A DNA stretch of 64,000 bases from Clostridia bacterium. Its GTDB lineage: Bacteria; Bacillota_A; Clostridia; Oscillospirales; CAG-272. A program made the translations under genes and the position numbers. The notes under the pieces are model-generated. The model did no database searches, was not told where the DNA came from, and saw only the letters and a program-made list of their open reading frames with translations. Below are positions 15,639 through 25,281 of the stretch, piece by piece (the first letter of the stretch is position 1; every line of letters starts with the position of its first letter). The stretch spans positions 18,867-82,866 of the forward strand of contig JAFUJS010000015.1 in the NCBI GenBank assembly GCA_017468115.1, read 5' to 3'.

Positions 15639-18512
15639 ATGATGAAAAACAAGACTAAAATCTTAATTACGCTAGCTATGGTGGCGGTTTTTGTTATGCT
15701 CTTTGCAATAACAAGTATGGCGCTGGAAATAAATTTAACCTTTAAGACTAGTGACGATAAGGTCGACACAAGCTACGGCGAGAAGGGCGTTTTGGAGATA
15801 GAGGCAGGCGTGCCCTACAAGCTTCCTACGAAAACGGTTGATGCGGGCTATTCCTTTAACTGGTACACACCTGACGGTCGTGCTTGGGAGGGTGGTACTG
15901 AGGTTGTTTTCTATGAGGACACCACTATCAGACAAATCACACTACTTGATGTATCTGATTTTGCAACCTTCAAGACCTGCGCAGGTAATGGTACTGCAAT
16001 GCGTCTTACCGAGGATATTGAGGGTGCCGGCAGAGTTACCACAGTCAACTGGGGCATTGCAAGAGTTTTCTTGAATGGTCATAACATTAACATAACAGGC
16101 ACAAGTACAGCATTCGGTGGAGACAGAACAGGTATTATGTTCTATGGCTCCGGTAAGGTTACATACTCCGGTGGAGAATTCCTGCTTGCAAGAAACCACG
16201 GTTGGGGTGGTGACTGCTGTCGTTTGTTCATTGGTAGAGACGTTATTGTTGAGGCACCTAACGCAATTTTGATTCACGATAACAACGGCTACGTTTCACA
16301 GGGCTACCCATACCTTCAGATATATGGTAAGGCTACCTGTAAAATAGCAATGCAGATGGGACATAGCACACAGTGCGGCCCACGTCTTGAGGTAAATGAA
16401 GGGGCTGTGCTTTTCATCAACGAAAAGCTTACAAACCAAACCTCATCAGGTAATAACATTAAGGTTAATCTAAGAGGCGGTTCAATCGTAATGACCAACT
16501 CTACATATAGCTTCTTCCGTGATACAAAGGCGACATACACAATCACCGGCGGTAGCTATTCACTCGAGGGAGAGGACCAAATTGAGCTTTCCACAACAAT
16601 TGATATCACCACCCTTATGCTGGTTGATTTCAAGATTGATGGTGTGGACTACAAGGCGGTTGTTCCTAAGGATTGTAACGCAGGCACCCATAGCTTTAAG
16701 CTGATTCAAACAACTGCCTCAACCTGTGGCAGTATTACAGAGGAGGTTCATCAATGTGAGGGCTGCTCACACAAGATAACCTTCAGATACGGTACCTTTG
16801 GCACTCACGAATACGAATTTTCCGACAAGAAGGATGCCACAAAGACAGAGCTTGGCTGGGAAAGATATGTTTGTAAGACCTGTAAGAGCGCTGAATACAG
16901 AGTTCTTAAGTATGACCCTGCAAACGACACAATCAAGGTTACAGTATTAAACGGCTCCGGACAGAGTGTTGATGTTGATGCGGTTATTAAGGACATCTTC
17001 ACACTGACCGAAACCTCAACAGGCTATAGCATTACAGACATTAAGGCATTTGGCGACTACACAGTAGACTCAATCAAGACAATCATAATTCCAATCGGTG
17101 TTGTTAGTGTTAACTTTGGCACAAACAGAGCCGGCGTTAAGGAAATTATAATCGACGACGGCGCTATTGTTACAATCGAAAGCCTTGCAAAGCTGACCGC
17201 TCTTGAAACCATAACAATAAAGCAGGCGACAGTTACCTTTAATGCAAAATGTGCACCAAGCACCTTGAAAACGATCAACTCCACGGTTGAGGGTGCAAAT
17301 GTTACCTTCTTAAAGGAAGCATTTACCGAAATAACAAGCGTTTCAGCGCTTAACTTAACAAAAAACAGCACATACACCTTCGGACAGGACAGCTTTAAGA
17401 AAACAACTATCAAAAAGCTTCATTTCCCGGACGGTGCAAATGTTACCTTCTCACAAAATGCCGCATTCTATGAGGCAGGCGTTGAGGAGCTATACTTCGG
17501 CACAGGCATTACAAGCATTGCGGGCAGCACCTTCTATGGCAACGCAAATCTTAAGAGCATTGTTCTAATGAGCATTACCTCAATTGGCGACTCTGCCTTT
17601 GAGGGTATTGCCGAGGGCGCATATGTATATCATCATGCAGACAGCCTGTCAGCCGGTAATAATAGCTTTAAGAATATCAAAAATCTTTCAGTTTATACTA
17701 TTGCAAAGCTTGAAAATGCAAATGCATTTGTAAGCAGCACAGGCTTCCAAATCCACTATGGTATTAAGCACGCATACACCGCAAAAATCGTAGATGCAAG
17801 CTGTACTCAGGAGGGTGGCACATATTACGAAACCGCTTGTCCCTGTGGCGAGGTTAAGGATGCTATTTATAAGCTCTTTACAGGCGCAATAACCACTAGC
17901 ACCAACTACACAGTTGTTGAAATGGTTAAATATGTTACACCAAAGAGCGCTCATAATTTGACAGTTCTTCTTGATATCAGATACGATAGCGGCTATACAA
18001 ATATGGGTACAGGCGTGTACGAGTGCTCCTTCTGCTATGGCGAAATCGACGAGAGTGAGCCCACACAGTCCCCACTTCTTTGCTGCTATGGCTTTGCAAC
18101 ACGAGAATATCTGGATGCATATGGTATGTCTACAAGATATGAAATTAATCGTCAAGCAATAGATAGCTTTGTCTCTACAAACGGTGGCACCTTTGAAATC
18201 GGTATGGTTGTTGCGCTTAAGGACAGACTTGGCGCAAATACTCCTCTTAAGGCTGACGGTAGCGCACAGAGTGGCGTTATGAAGATTAACCTTACAAGCG
18301 GAAATACTGTATATTATGAGCTTGCGCTGACCGGCATTAAGGACACAATGCTTGAAAGCAGCTACGTTATGTGCTTCTACATAATTGACGGCAGTAGCAT
18401 TAGCTACGTGCAGGACAACGAAACAATTAAGAACCCAAGTGGTGTTTCATATAATGAAATTTATGATATTACCCACATAGAGGCTGTTGTTCCTGCATCA
18501 AATAAGGACTAA
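15639..18512 (+). CDS. Secreted BspA-like leucine-rich repeat protein
   Basis: 957 residues from the ATG at 15639, which has a GGGGTG site 5 nt upstream. An in-frame ATG at 15627 lacks one. Residues 1-29 form a signal peptide ending ...TSMA. The middle has a beta-helix-like part with glycine-rich turns. Two Cys-rich stretches of the C..C type follow, each ending a block that starts with H.Y (near 370-420 and 710-750). BspA-type leucine-rich repeats occur at about 440-690. No cell-wall sorting signal is visible. Family members are surface or secreted adhesins. It has its own promoter and terminator. Confidence 0.8.
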   Translation: MMKNKTKILITLAMVAVFVMLFAITSMALEINLTFKTSDDKVDTSYGEKGVLEIEAGVPYKLPTKTVDAGYSFNWYTPDGRAWEGGTEVVFYEDTTIRQITLLDVSDFATFKTCAGNGTAMRLTEDIEGAGRVTTVNWGIARVFLNGHNINITGTSTAFGGDRTGIMFYGSGKVTYSGGEFLLARNHGWGGDCCRLFIGRDVIVEAPNAILIHDNNGYVSQGYPYLQIYGKATCKIAMQMGHSTQCGPRLEVNEGAVLFINEKLTNQTSSGNNIKVNLRGGSIVMTNSTYSFFRDTKATYTITGGSYSLEGEDQIELSTTIDITTLMLVDFKIDGVDYKAVVPKDCNAGTHSFKLIQTTASTCGSITEEVHQCEGCSHKITFRYGTFGTHEYEFSDKKDATKTELGWERYVCKTCKSAEYRVLKYDPANDTIKVTVLNGSGQSVDVDAVIKDIFTLTETSTGYSITDIKAFGDYTVDSIKTIIIPIGVVSVNFGTNRAGVKEIIIDDGAIVTIESLAKLTALETITIKQATVTFNAKCAPSTLKTINSTVEGANVTFLKEAFTEITSVSALNLTKNSTYTFGQDSFKKTTIKKLHFPDGANVTFSQNAAFYEAGVEELYFGTGITSIAGSTFYGNANLKSIVLMSITSIGDSAFEGIAEGAYVYHHADSLSAGNNSFKNIKNLSVYTIAKLENANAFVSSTGFQIHYGIKHAYTAKIVDASCTQEGGTYYETACPCGEVKDAIYKLFTGAITTSTNYTVVEMVKYVTPKSAHNLTVLLDIRYDSGYTNMGTGVYECSFCYGEIDESEPTQSPLLCCYGFATREYLDAYGMSTRYEINRQAIDSFVSTNGGTFEIGMVVALKDRLGANTPLKADGSAQSGVMKINLTSGNTVYYELALTGIKDTMLESSYVMCFYIIDGSSISYVQDNETIKNPSGVSYNEIYDITHIEAVVPASNKD

Positions 18513-18520
18513 ATAAAATA

Positions 18521-18552
18521 AAAGGAAACGGACAAATGCCGTTTCCTTTTTT
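18521..18552 (+). terminator. Rho-independent terminator
   Basis: AAAGGAAACGG pairs with CCGTTTCCTTT, with a T-run. Confidence 0.8.
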
Positions 18553-18614
18553 ATTGCATAAAGCAGGTCAAATACTGCCAAAATAATAATGTAATAAAAC
18601 CAGCGAGGTAAAAA

Positions 18615-18881
18615 ATGAAGGAATTTACATTTATTATAAAGGATAAAAATGGCTTGCATGCAAGACCGGCAGGTGCAATTTCTGCCACCTCAAAGACCTT
18701 TGAGTCAAGTATAGAAATCAGCGCAAACGGCAAGGTTGCGGATGGTAAAAGGCTCCTTTCCATCATGGCACTTGGGGCAAGATGCGACACAGAGCTTGCC
18801 TTCAAAATAGAGGGTCAGGACGAGGAAAGCGCCAAAAACGCATTGCTTGACGTATGCAAAGAGAAGCTGGGCGAAAAATGA
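18615..18881 (+). CDS. ptsH: Phosphocarrier protein HPr
   Basis: 88 residues. It passes phosphate from EI to sugar-specific EIIA proteins of the phosphotransferase system. The active-site His15 sits in NGLHARPAG as usual. Aligned to Bacillus HPr, the position of regulatory Ser46 is occupied by Arg46 (DGKRLLSIMALG), so the HPr kinase site used for catabolite repression is missing at its normal place. A Ser is found three residues later (Ser49). ptsI overlaps its stop by 4 nt. Confidence 0.93.
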   Translation: MKEFTFIIKDKNGLHARPAGAISATSKTFESSIEISANGKVADGKRLLSIMALGARCDTELAFKIEGQDEESAKNALLDVCKEKLGEK

Positions 18882-20518
18882 ACGGAAGCAAAAGAATAAG
18901 GGGCGTTGGTGTAACCAGTCTCAAGGTCAGCGGCAGGCTTCTGTTTATTAAGAATGAAGGAGCTTACACAAGCAAGGAATATACCTTTGACCCTAAATTA
19001 CAGTTAATAAGGCTTGACAAGGCAAGAGATAAGGCAAGGGACCAGCTTCTTGATTTGGAAGAGAGAACAAGACAGGTAATAGGCAAGGACGAGGCGGAGA
19101 TTTTTGAAATTCATCGTATGCTGCTTGACGACGAGGATTTAATTGAAGCAATCACAAAGGAAATAAAGAAGGGTAGCTCCTGCGAAAGTGCGGTAGAGTC
19201 TGCCTGCATGCAATATTCAAAAATGCTAAAGGACTTAAACGACCCCTACCTTTCCGAAAGGGCAAGCGACATTTTAGATATAAGGACACAGCTTCTTGCC
19301 GCACTTGATGAAAGGTCTAAAAAAGAGGAAAAGAAAGACACGTCTCCCTACATTTTGGTGGCAGAGGACCTAACCCCCACCCAAACCGCAAGGCTGGAAA
19401 GGGACAAAATCCTCGGCTTTGTTACCTTCGGTGGCTCCTCGTCCTCTCATAGTGCGATTCTAGCCCGTGCAATGGGTATACCCGCCCTTGTAGGCACGGG
19501 AAAAATCAGCTCCGAATACGACGGAAAATATGCGCTGTTGGATGCCACAAAGGGTGTGCTCACTCTTTGCCCTACAGAGGAGGAAAGAGAGCGCTTTTTA
19601 GAGGAAAGGGACAAGGCACAAAGGATTGCCAAGGAGCACGAAAGATACCTGCGCTCGATTATGAATAAGCCTGCCGTTACCCGTAGCGGACACAAAATAA
19701 TGATATATGCGAATATAGAAAACGACAGAGAAATTGAGGGAGCCTTGGCAAATGGTGCTGAGGGCATAGGTCTTTTGAGAAGTGAAATGCTTTATATGGC
19801 AAAAAAGACCTTCCCGACAGAGGATGAGCTGTTTCTCTCCTATAAAAAGGTGGCGGAGAAAATGGAGGGGCGCAGGGTGGTTATTCGCACCCTCGATATA
19901 GGCGCAGATAAGCAAGCGCCCTACTTCAATATTCCAAAGGAGGAAAACCCGGCGCTGGGACTAAGAGGCGTGCGAGTGTGCCTGAATAACAAGGAAATTT
20001 TCAAAACTCAGCTAAGGGCAATTTTAAGGGCATCCTACTTTGGCAGGGTGTCAGTTATGCTACCTATGGTGGTGTCGGTAAGCGAGATAAAGGAGTCCAA
20101 GGCTCTTATTGCAGAATCAATGAAGGAGCTGAAGGAGGAGGGAGAGCTGTTTGACGAGAAAATAGAGCTGGGTATAATGATAGAAACACCTGCCAGCGCC
20201 ATTATGAGCGAGGAGCTTGCTAAGGAGGTGGACTTTTTCTCCGTGGGTACAAACGACCTGAGCCAATACACCTTGGCAACCGACAGGCAAAACCCAAATG
20301 TAAGTCAGATTTGCGATGAAAACACAGAGCCTGTATTAAGGCTCATTAAAATGGCGACAGAATCAATTCATAAGACAGGGGGCTGGATTGGTGTTTGCGG
20401 AGAAATGGCGGCAGACCTGAGCCTAACCCAAAGACTTGCAAAAATCGGAGTCGACGAGCTTTCGGTATCTGTGCCATATCTTTTAGGAATAAGAGGAAAG
20501 GTTAGTGAATGTATATGA
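18878..20518 (+). CDS. ptsI: PTS enzyme I
   Basis: 546 residues from the ATG at 18878, which overlaps the ptsH stop as ATGA. An upstream in-frame ATG at 18854 has no ribosome site. EI takes phosphate from phosphoenolpyruvate and gives it to HPr. The phospho-accepting His is in GGSSSSHSAILAR (about residue 187), and the PEP-binding barrel has LLRSEMLYM, RTLDIGADK and IMIETPASA. The catalytic Cys is in WIGVCGEMA near residue 500. Length is a little short of the usual 570. Part of a ptsH-ptsI-crr operon. Confidence 0.94.
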   Translation: MNGSKRIRGVGVTSLKVSGRLLFIKNEGAYTSKEYTFDPKLQLIRLDKARDKARDQLLDLEERTRQVIGKDEAEIFEIHRMLLDDEDLIEAITKEIKKGSSCESAVESACMQYSKMLKDLNDPYLSERASDILDIRTQLLAALDERSKKEEKKDTSPYILVAEDLTPTQTARLERDKILGFVTFGGSSSSHSAILARAMGIPALVGTGKISSEYDGKYALLDATKGVLTLCPTEEERERFLEERDKAQRIAKEHERYLRSIMNKPAVTRSGHKIMIYANIENDREIEGALANGAEGIGLLRSEMLYMAKKTFPTEDELFLSYKKVAEKMEGRRVVIRTLDIGADKQAPYFNIPKEENPALGLRGVRVCLNNKEIFKTQLRAILRASYFGRVSVMLPMVVSVSEIKESKALIAESMKELKEEGELFDEKIELGIMIETPASAIMSEELAKEVDFFSVGTNDLSQYTLATDRQNPNVSQICDENTEPVLRLIKMATESIHKTGGWIGVCGEMAADLSLTQRLAKIGVDELSVSVPYLLGIRGKVSECI

Positions 20519-20976
20519 GTAAGGAAATGGAAATAGGCACCGTAGCAGGTGGCGAGGTAATAGAGCTGAAAAAGGTAGGAGACGAGGTTTTTTCAAGCGG
20601 ACTTTTAGGGGACGGAGTAGGCATAAAACCGACACAGGGTAGCATATTTTCCCCTGTTGACGGGCAAATCATCACTGCACACGAGGCAGGGCACGCATAC
20701 ACCGTAATGTCAAGGGACGGCGCCGAGCTGTTAATCCACATCGGCATTGACACAGTTGAGCTGTCAGGCAAGCATTTTTATCCAAAGGTTGGCATTGGTG
20801 ACAGGGTGAAAAGAGGACAGCTCATTGCCAGAGTAGAGCTTGAGGAAATAGAGAAAAAGGGCTACGACACAGTTATTTCCCTGATAGTATCAAACGGCGA
20901 GGAAATAGAAATCACAAGCACAAGGCTAGGCAAGTGCCTTGCAAACGATACTATAATGACCTATAAAAAGATATGA
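20509..20976 (+). CDS. crr: PTS glucose-type EIIA
   Basis: 155 residues, free-standing EIIA of the glucose family, beta-sandwich type. The two conserved His are visible in HEAGHAYTV and LLIHIGIDTVEL, the latter being the phosphorylated one. The start at 20509 is chosen because AGGAAAGG lies about 8 nt upstream; ATG 20515 is the alternative. It overlaps ptsI. No EIIB or EIIC is nearby, so it probably serves permeases encoded elsewhere or acts in regulation. Confidence 0.92.
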   Translation: MYMSKEMEIGTVAGGEVIELKKVGDEVFSSGLLGDGVGIKPTQGSIFSPVDGQIITAHEAGHAYTVMSRDGAELLIHIGIDTVELSGKHFYPKVGIGDRVKRGQLIARVELEEIEKKGYDTVISLIVSNGEEIEITSTRLGKCLANDTIMTYKKI

Positions 20977-20995
20977 CAAAGTAAGGCTTGAATTG

Positions 20996-21024
20996 TTGAC
21001 AAGGACATCAATTGGTGCTATTAT
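20996..21024 (+). promoter_or_regulatory. Promoter with no evident gene
   Basis: TTGACA (20996-21001), 17 nt, TATTAT (21019-21024), pointing right, yet the next plus-strand gene is more than 500 bp away with its own promoter. See the rejected list for a possible short RNA. Confidence 0.4.
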
Positions 21025-21053
21025 TAAAGCAGTAGCTTGTATTATTAATAATG

Positions 21054-21091
21054 AAAAAATCCCGACAGGCCTCTTTCTCTCTGTCGGGATT
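21054..21091 (-). terminator. Terminator of the small Xre gene
   Basis: CCCGACAG (21061-21068) pairs with CTGTCGGG (21081-21088). Read on the minus strand it is followed by a T6 run. Confidence 0.75.
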
Positions 21092-21100
21092 TCCTATAAA

Positions 21101-21352
21101 TTATTCTAGAGATTGAGCAAAAAGCTCGTCAATACAAACACCCAGAACCTTTGCGATGTAATAAACCTCACGGTCTGTGGCGAATCGGACTTGCCCCTCC
21201 AATTTCGAATAACTGGTTGGGTTGATATTCAGACCGGCTACCTGAAGGCGTGCGATAAAGTCCTTTTGCTTGATACCCTGCTCCTTGCGTAGCCTTTCTA
21301 CATTTTGTCCGATAAGATTGGAGTCGCCATAAATCTGCTTGCGTGTTTTCAT
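21101..21352 (-). CDS. Small Xre-family repressor
   Basis: 83 residues, essentially one HTH domain (NVERLRKEQGIKQKDFIARL, then a second helix with NPTSYSKLEGQ) with a short tail ELFAQSLE. ATG follows TGAGG. It diverges from the ABC exporter genes. Its own promoter and the exporter promoter each contain a copy of the same inverted repeat, so it most likely represses both. Family function is established for the HTH; the target is inferred from the operators. Confidence 0.85.
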   Translation of the reverse strand: MKTRKQIYGDSNLIGQNVERLRKEQGIKQKDFIARLQVAGLNINPTSYSKLEGQVRFATDREVYYIAKVLGVCIDELFAQSLE

Positions 21353-21371
21353 AGCATAACCTCAAAAAATT

Positions 21372-21388
21372 AATTCTTTTATGGAATT
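21372..21388. promoter_or_regulatory. Operator O1 with the minus-strand promoter -10
   Basis: AATTCT-N5-GGAATT. It overlaps TATAAT on the minus strand (21386-21391, extended by TGG), the -10 of the small Xre gene. Confidence 0.6.
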
Positions 21389-21404
21389 ATACCATTAAAA
21401 GCTA

Positions 21405-21433
21405 TTGACAAAATTCCGTATTGGAATTATAAT
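21405..21433 (+). promoter_or_regulatory. ABC exporter promoter containing operator O2
   Basis: Perfect TTGACA (21405-21410), 17 nt, perfect TATAAT (21428-21433). The spacer contains AATTCC-N5-GGAATT (21412-21428), the same inverted repeat as O1, 40 bp from it centre to centre. Confidence 0.8.
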
Positions 21434-21543
21434 GTTTATAAGTATGATTTATAACCAAGAAAGAGAAGCAAAGGCAAATATACCTGTAATCCTCTCTTGG
21501 AATGTAACCTTTATATAATATCTTGAAAGGAGATGATGACCTT

Positions 21544-23394
21544 ATGAAAAAGGAAAAGGAAAAAACGAGAAAAGCCCCCTTTTTAACAGTAATTAAGGAT
21601 ATGCTTTTTGCCCTTAGGCTGTCGTTCAAATATGCGCCCTTGGCATGCATAGTGATGATTCTTTCCTACCTGCTTGATAGTATTATGTATTTTGTAACAG
21701 GTACATATGCTCTGAAATACATAATTGATTCCTTTGAGGCAGGGGGAATAAGCTTTGAAAATGTAGTGATGGCTGTTTTGCTTATGGTTTTAATTCCAAC
21801 CATAACCCAACTTGTTGTTGATACTGTGGTGGATTTTGCTTGGAATGTGGGAAGCATAAAAATAGAGGTAGCCATAAATAAAATGGTTTTTGAAAAAAAT
21901 ATGAAGGTGGAGCTTTCGTGCTTTGAAAATCCGGAGTTTTACGACAAATATGTAAAGGCATCAGCAGATATTACCACGAATGTCTTTAGTATAACCTATA
22001 CTGTATTCTTCCTTTTCTACACGATTTTGAACACCTGCCTTTATGGTAGTGTCCTGTTTACGCTTGACCCCGTGTTTATTATTTTTGCAATTATTCCGTT
22101 ATTTGGCTCCTTCTTCAAGAAGAAGAGCAATGAGCTTTGGCACAAGCATACAACCGAGGATAAGATTTTGCACAGAAGGTGTCAGTATGCTCAAAGGGTA
22201 TTTTATTCAAACGAATATGCCAAGGAAATGCGACTTACAAACGCAAGAGAATTTATGCTAAAGCGCTATGACGATGCATCAGATGGCAGAATGAATGTTG
22301 TGAAAAAATATGGTAAGAAGGAAATGCTTCTTGATATATTGGGAAATAAAATTTCCGGCATTCTTGCAAACCCATTAGCAATTGCATATGCTGTATTTTC
22401 TGCATTGGTTGGCGTTCCCTGGGGCGCTCCCTTGGGCCTTGGTGGCTGTGCAGTTGTTATAAACTCTGTATCCGAGCTTTCAAACTCATTTATACAAGTA
22501 ACAAATCAATATTACCGACTACACGAAAAGTCCTTGTTTGTTGAGGACTTTAAGGAGTTTATAAGCTATGAGCCCAAGATAAAGGAGAATCTGGACGGCA
22601 TAGAGCCACAGGTTGGAACAATTAAGCTGGAAAACGTGTCCTTCAAATATTTTGGCAGTGATGAATATGTGCTTAAAAATATAAACTTAGAGCTTAAGAG
22701 TAATGAAAAAATCGCTTTGGTTGGTCATAACGGTGCAGGTAAAAGCACGCTTGTTAAGCTTCTTTTACGACTGTATGATGTAACAGAGGGAAGAATAACT
22801 CTAAACGGAGTTGACATACGTGAGCTGAAAACAAAGGAATACAGGGATTTGTTCAGTGTTGTGTTTCAGGATTTTAAGCAAATTGCCCTACCTGTGTCTG
22901 AAAATGTGCTTATGAGACCCTTTGAGGACGGAGATGAGCAGAGGGTAATTGAGGCGCTGAAGCTAAGCGGAGCGTATGACAGAATTATGGAGCTTAAGGA
23001 TGGCTACAACACCGTTCTTACCAAAGAGTTTAGCGAGGACGGAGCTGTATTATCCGTGGGCGAGGGGCAAAAGCTTGCCATAGCTCATGCCTTTTTGAAA
23101 AACTCTCCCTATATTGTTCTAGATGAGCCAACCTCTGCCCTTGACCCAATTGCCGAAAGTCAAATGTACAGCAATATGATGAAAGTTGGAGACGGCAAGG
23201 GCATGGTGTTTATATCTCACAGATTATCAAGCGCTGTGGCTGCAGACAAAATTTATATGCTGGACGGCGGAGAGGTAATTGAGAGCGGCTGCCATTCGGA
23301 GCTTATGGCACTGGGTGGAAAATATGCCGATATGTTCAATAAGCAGGCACAAAACTATATTGACATAAAGGGAGGGGATGAGGATGAAGAATAA
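21544..23394 (+). CDS. ABC exporter subunit, first of pair
   Basis: 616 residues from ATG 21544, which has AAAGGAG upstream. An N-terminal exporter-type membrane domain (five or six helices, about 20-330) is followed by a nucleotide-binding domain. Walker A is GHNGAGKST, the Q-loop VFQDF, Walker [11 protein letters not shown]. The signature is LSVGEGQ rather than LSGGQ, so this half may be the less active or asymmetric ATPase site. It overlaps the second gene by 11 nt. Together they should form a heterodimeric exporter of unknown substrate (peptide, lipid or drug). Confidence 0.88.
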   Translation: MKKEKEKTRKAPFLTVIKDMLFALRLSFKYAPLACIVMILSYLLDSIMYFVTGTYALKYIIDSFEAGGISFENVVMAVLLMVLIPTITQLVVDTVVDFAWNVGSIKIEVAINKMVFEKNMKVELSCFENPEFYDKYVKASADITTNVFSITYTVFFLFYTILNTCLYGSVLFTLDPVFIIFAIIPLFGSFFKKKSNELWHKHTTEDKILHRRCQYAQRVFYSNEYAKEMRLTNAREFMLKRYDDASDGRMNVVKKYGKKEMLLDILGNKISGILANPLAIAYAVFSALVGVPWGAPLGLGGCAVVINSVSELSNSFIQVTNQYYRLHEKSLFVEDFKEFISYEPKIKENLDGIEPQVGTIKLENVSFKYFGSDEYVLKNINLELKSNEKIALVGHNGAGKSTLVKLLLRLYDVTEGRITLNGVDIRELKTKEYRDLFSVVFQDFKQIALPVSENVLMRPFEDGDEQRVIEALKLSGAYDRIMELKDGYNTVLTKEFSEDGAVLSVGEGQKLAIAHAFLKNSPYIVLDEPTSALDPIAESQMYSNMMKVGDGKGMVFISHRLSSAVAADKIYMLDGGEVIESGCHSELMALGGKYADMFNKQAQNYIDIKGGDEDEE

Positions 23395-25180
23395 AAAGGA
23401 AAGGGTCCCCTTCAAGCAGTCGGTAAAGAACAATATATTTATATTGGGACTTGCCTTCAAAAGTAACAGGGTTATGGTAATAATGCGCCTTGTTATGGGA
23501 TTTTTTACAGGACTCAATCATGGCGCATCCCTGTTTTTCACTAAGGAAATATTAAACTCTCTGGATATGGGAAGACCGGTTGAGCATATAATGGTGTTAA
23601 TTTTGCTAATGGGACTTTACACCCTTGCATACGAGCTATTTTTTGCTTGGTATTATAAGCTGATTAACCCAACCCATAAGCTGAATTTCATAAGGCTTAT
23701 ACATAAGAGCTTTTTTGTAAAGGCAAGCGATATTGACCTTGCCTGCTATGATACACCGGAGTTTTACAATGATTTTATCTACTCAATGCAAAACTGTGAT
23801 AAAAGCATTGTAAATACAGTAGACCAGCTTGCTGACCTTATTCGTTCCTTGATTGCCTCAGGCTCTGTTTTTGCAGTTGTATTAACCGTTGACCCAATAA
23901 TCGCAGCTGTGATATTGGGTGTTTCATTGCTTGATATGGTAATCCGCTTGATACAAAACGGTGTATATTACAAGTATAACATCGAAACAAACGAGATTTG
24001 GAGAAAAACATGGTATGTTGAAAGGTTCTTCTCTCTGGCAGATTACGCAAAGGAAATAAGATTGACAGATGTTTCCAAGAATGTAATCAATGAATACGAC
24101 AAGGCAATTGAGGAGCAGAAAAGAGCAGCCATTTCTATGAACATCAAGGCAAGAGTCTTGACTATATTGGCAACGCTTTTGAATACAGCCCTTACTCTGT
24201 TTATACTGATTTTTATGGCGAAGGGGCTTTTTGAGGGAAATGTGTTAATCGGTGGCTTTACTGTTGCAATCACCGCATCCTGGAAGCTGAAGGGCTTGGT
24301 TTACGACATACAAAGCAAGTTTGTGGAAATGGGCAAGGACTCCCTGTTTGCGGATAAGGTAAGAAGATTTTTAGAGACCGAAAGTAAAATAAAGTCAGGC
24401 GACAAGGAGCTTTTGGAATTTGAAAGCCTGGAGTTTAAGAACGTTACCTTCGCATATAGTGATACAAATGTTTTGGAAAATGTAAGCTTTTATGTTAAGA
24501 AAGGGGAAAGAATAGCATTTGTCGGCTATAACGGAGCAGGAAAGACAACTGCAACCAAGCTGATAATGAGACTGTATGATGCCTCTGCGGGACAAATTCT
24601 TATAAACGGCATAGATATTAAGGAGTACAACCTGCAAAGCCTCAGAGAAAAAATAGGCGCAGTATTTCAGGACTACAAGGTTTTTGCCGCAACAGTAGCT
24701 GAGAACGTGCTTGGAGATGTATATACCGAGGACAAGGAGGGAGTAGTGCTAAGCGCCCTTGAGGATAGCACCTTTGGTCAAAGACTGAGCCAGCTAAAGG
24801 ATGGCATTCACACAGAGCTGACAAGAGAGTTTTACGATAGTGGAACAAATCTTTCCGGCGGAGAAAATCAGAAAATTGCTATTGCACGTGTATTTGCTCA
24901 CGACAATCAAATGTTTATAATGGATGAGCCGTCGAGCGCTCTTGACCCGATAGCGGAGTATAATCTCAACGTGGGAATTGATAAAAATGCCAGAGACAAA
25001 ACTGTAATTTTTATCACTCACCGCCTGTCTACCACAAGACACGTAAACAGAATTTATATGTTTGAAAAGGGTAGGATTATAGAAAGCGGCTCTCACGATG
25101 AGCTTATAAGCGCAGGGGGCAAATATGCCCAAATGTTTGAGCTACAGGCAGAGAAGTACCGTAGCAAAAAAGAAAGCTAG
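23384..25180 (+). CDS. ABC exporter subunit, second of pair
   Basis: 598 residues from ATG 23384, which has GGAGG 8 nt upstream. It is built like its partner: a membrane domain up to about 320, then an ATPase domain with GYNGAGKTT, FQDYKVF, a canonical LSGGENQ signature and Walker B MDEPSSALD. The pair probably arose by duplication. A terminator follows. Confidence 0.88.
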   Translation: MKNKKERVPFKQSVKNNIFILGLAFKSNRVMVIMRLVMGFFTGLNHGASLFFTKEILNSLDMGRPVEHIMVLILLMGLYTLAYELFFAWYYKLINPTHKLNFIRLIHKSFFVKASDIDLACYDTPEFYNDFIYSMQNCDKSIVNTVDQLADLIRSLIASGSVFAVVLTVDPIIAAVILGVSLLDMVIRLIQNGVYYKYNIETNEIWRKTWYVERFFSLADYAKEIRLTDVSKNVINEYDKAIEEQKRAAISMNIKARVLTILATLLNTALTLFILIFMAKGLFEGNVLIGGFTVAITASWKLKGLVYDIQSKFVEMGKDSLFADKVRRFLETESKIKSGDKELLEFESLEFKNVTFAYSDTNVLENVSFYVKKGERIAFVGYNGAGKTTATKLIMRLYDASAGQILINGIDIKEYNLQSLREKIGAVFQDYKVFAATVAENVLGDVYTEDKEGVVLSALEDSTFGQRLSQLKDGIHTELTREFYDSGTNLSGGENQKIAIARVFAHDNQMFIMDEPSSALDPIAEYNLNVGIDKNARDKTVIFITHRLSTTRHVNRIYMFEKGRIIESGSHDELISAGGKYAQMFELQAEKYRSKKES

Positions 25181-25224
25181 ACACAGTTGAAAACCTCCTA
25201 TGTTTTAACTGTTGAATAGAAAAA

Positions 25225-25254
25225 AAGACAATCCGACCAGGATTGCCTTTTTTT
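25225..25254 (+). terminator. Terminator after the ABC exporter pair
   Basis: AGACAATCC pairs with GGATTGCCT (one G-U-like mismatch) and is followed by seven T. It can also serve the minus-strand gene that ends at 25282. Confidence 0.65.
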
Positions 25255-25281
25255 ATAAACACCGCTTGACGTGTAGATAAT

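Noticed and set aside
20996..21095. Possible short RNA from a plus promoter at 20996 to the hairpin at 21054-21091
   Set aside because: The hairpin has a good T-run only on the minus strand, where it ends the Xre gene. On the plus strand the T-run is too short, and no structure or coding signal lies between.
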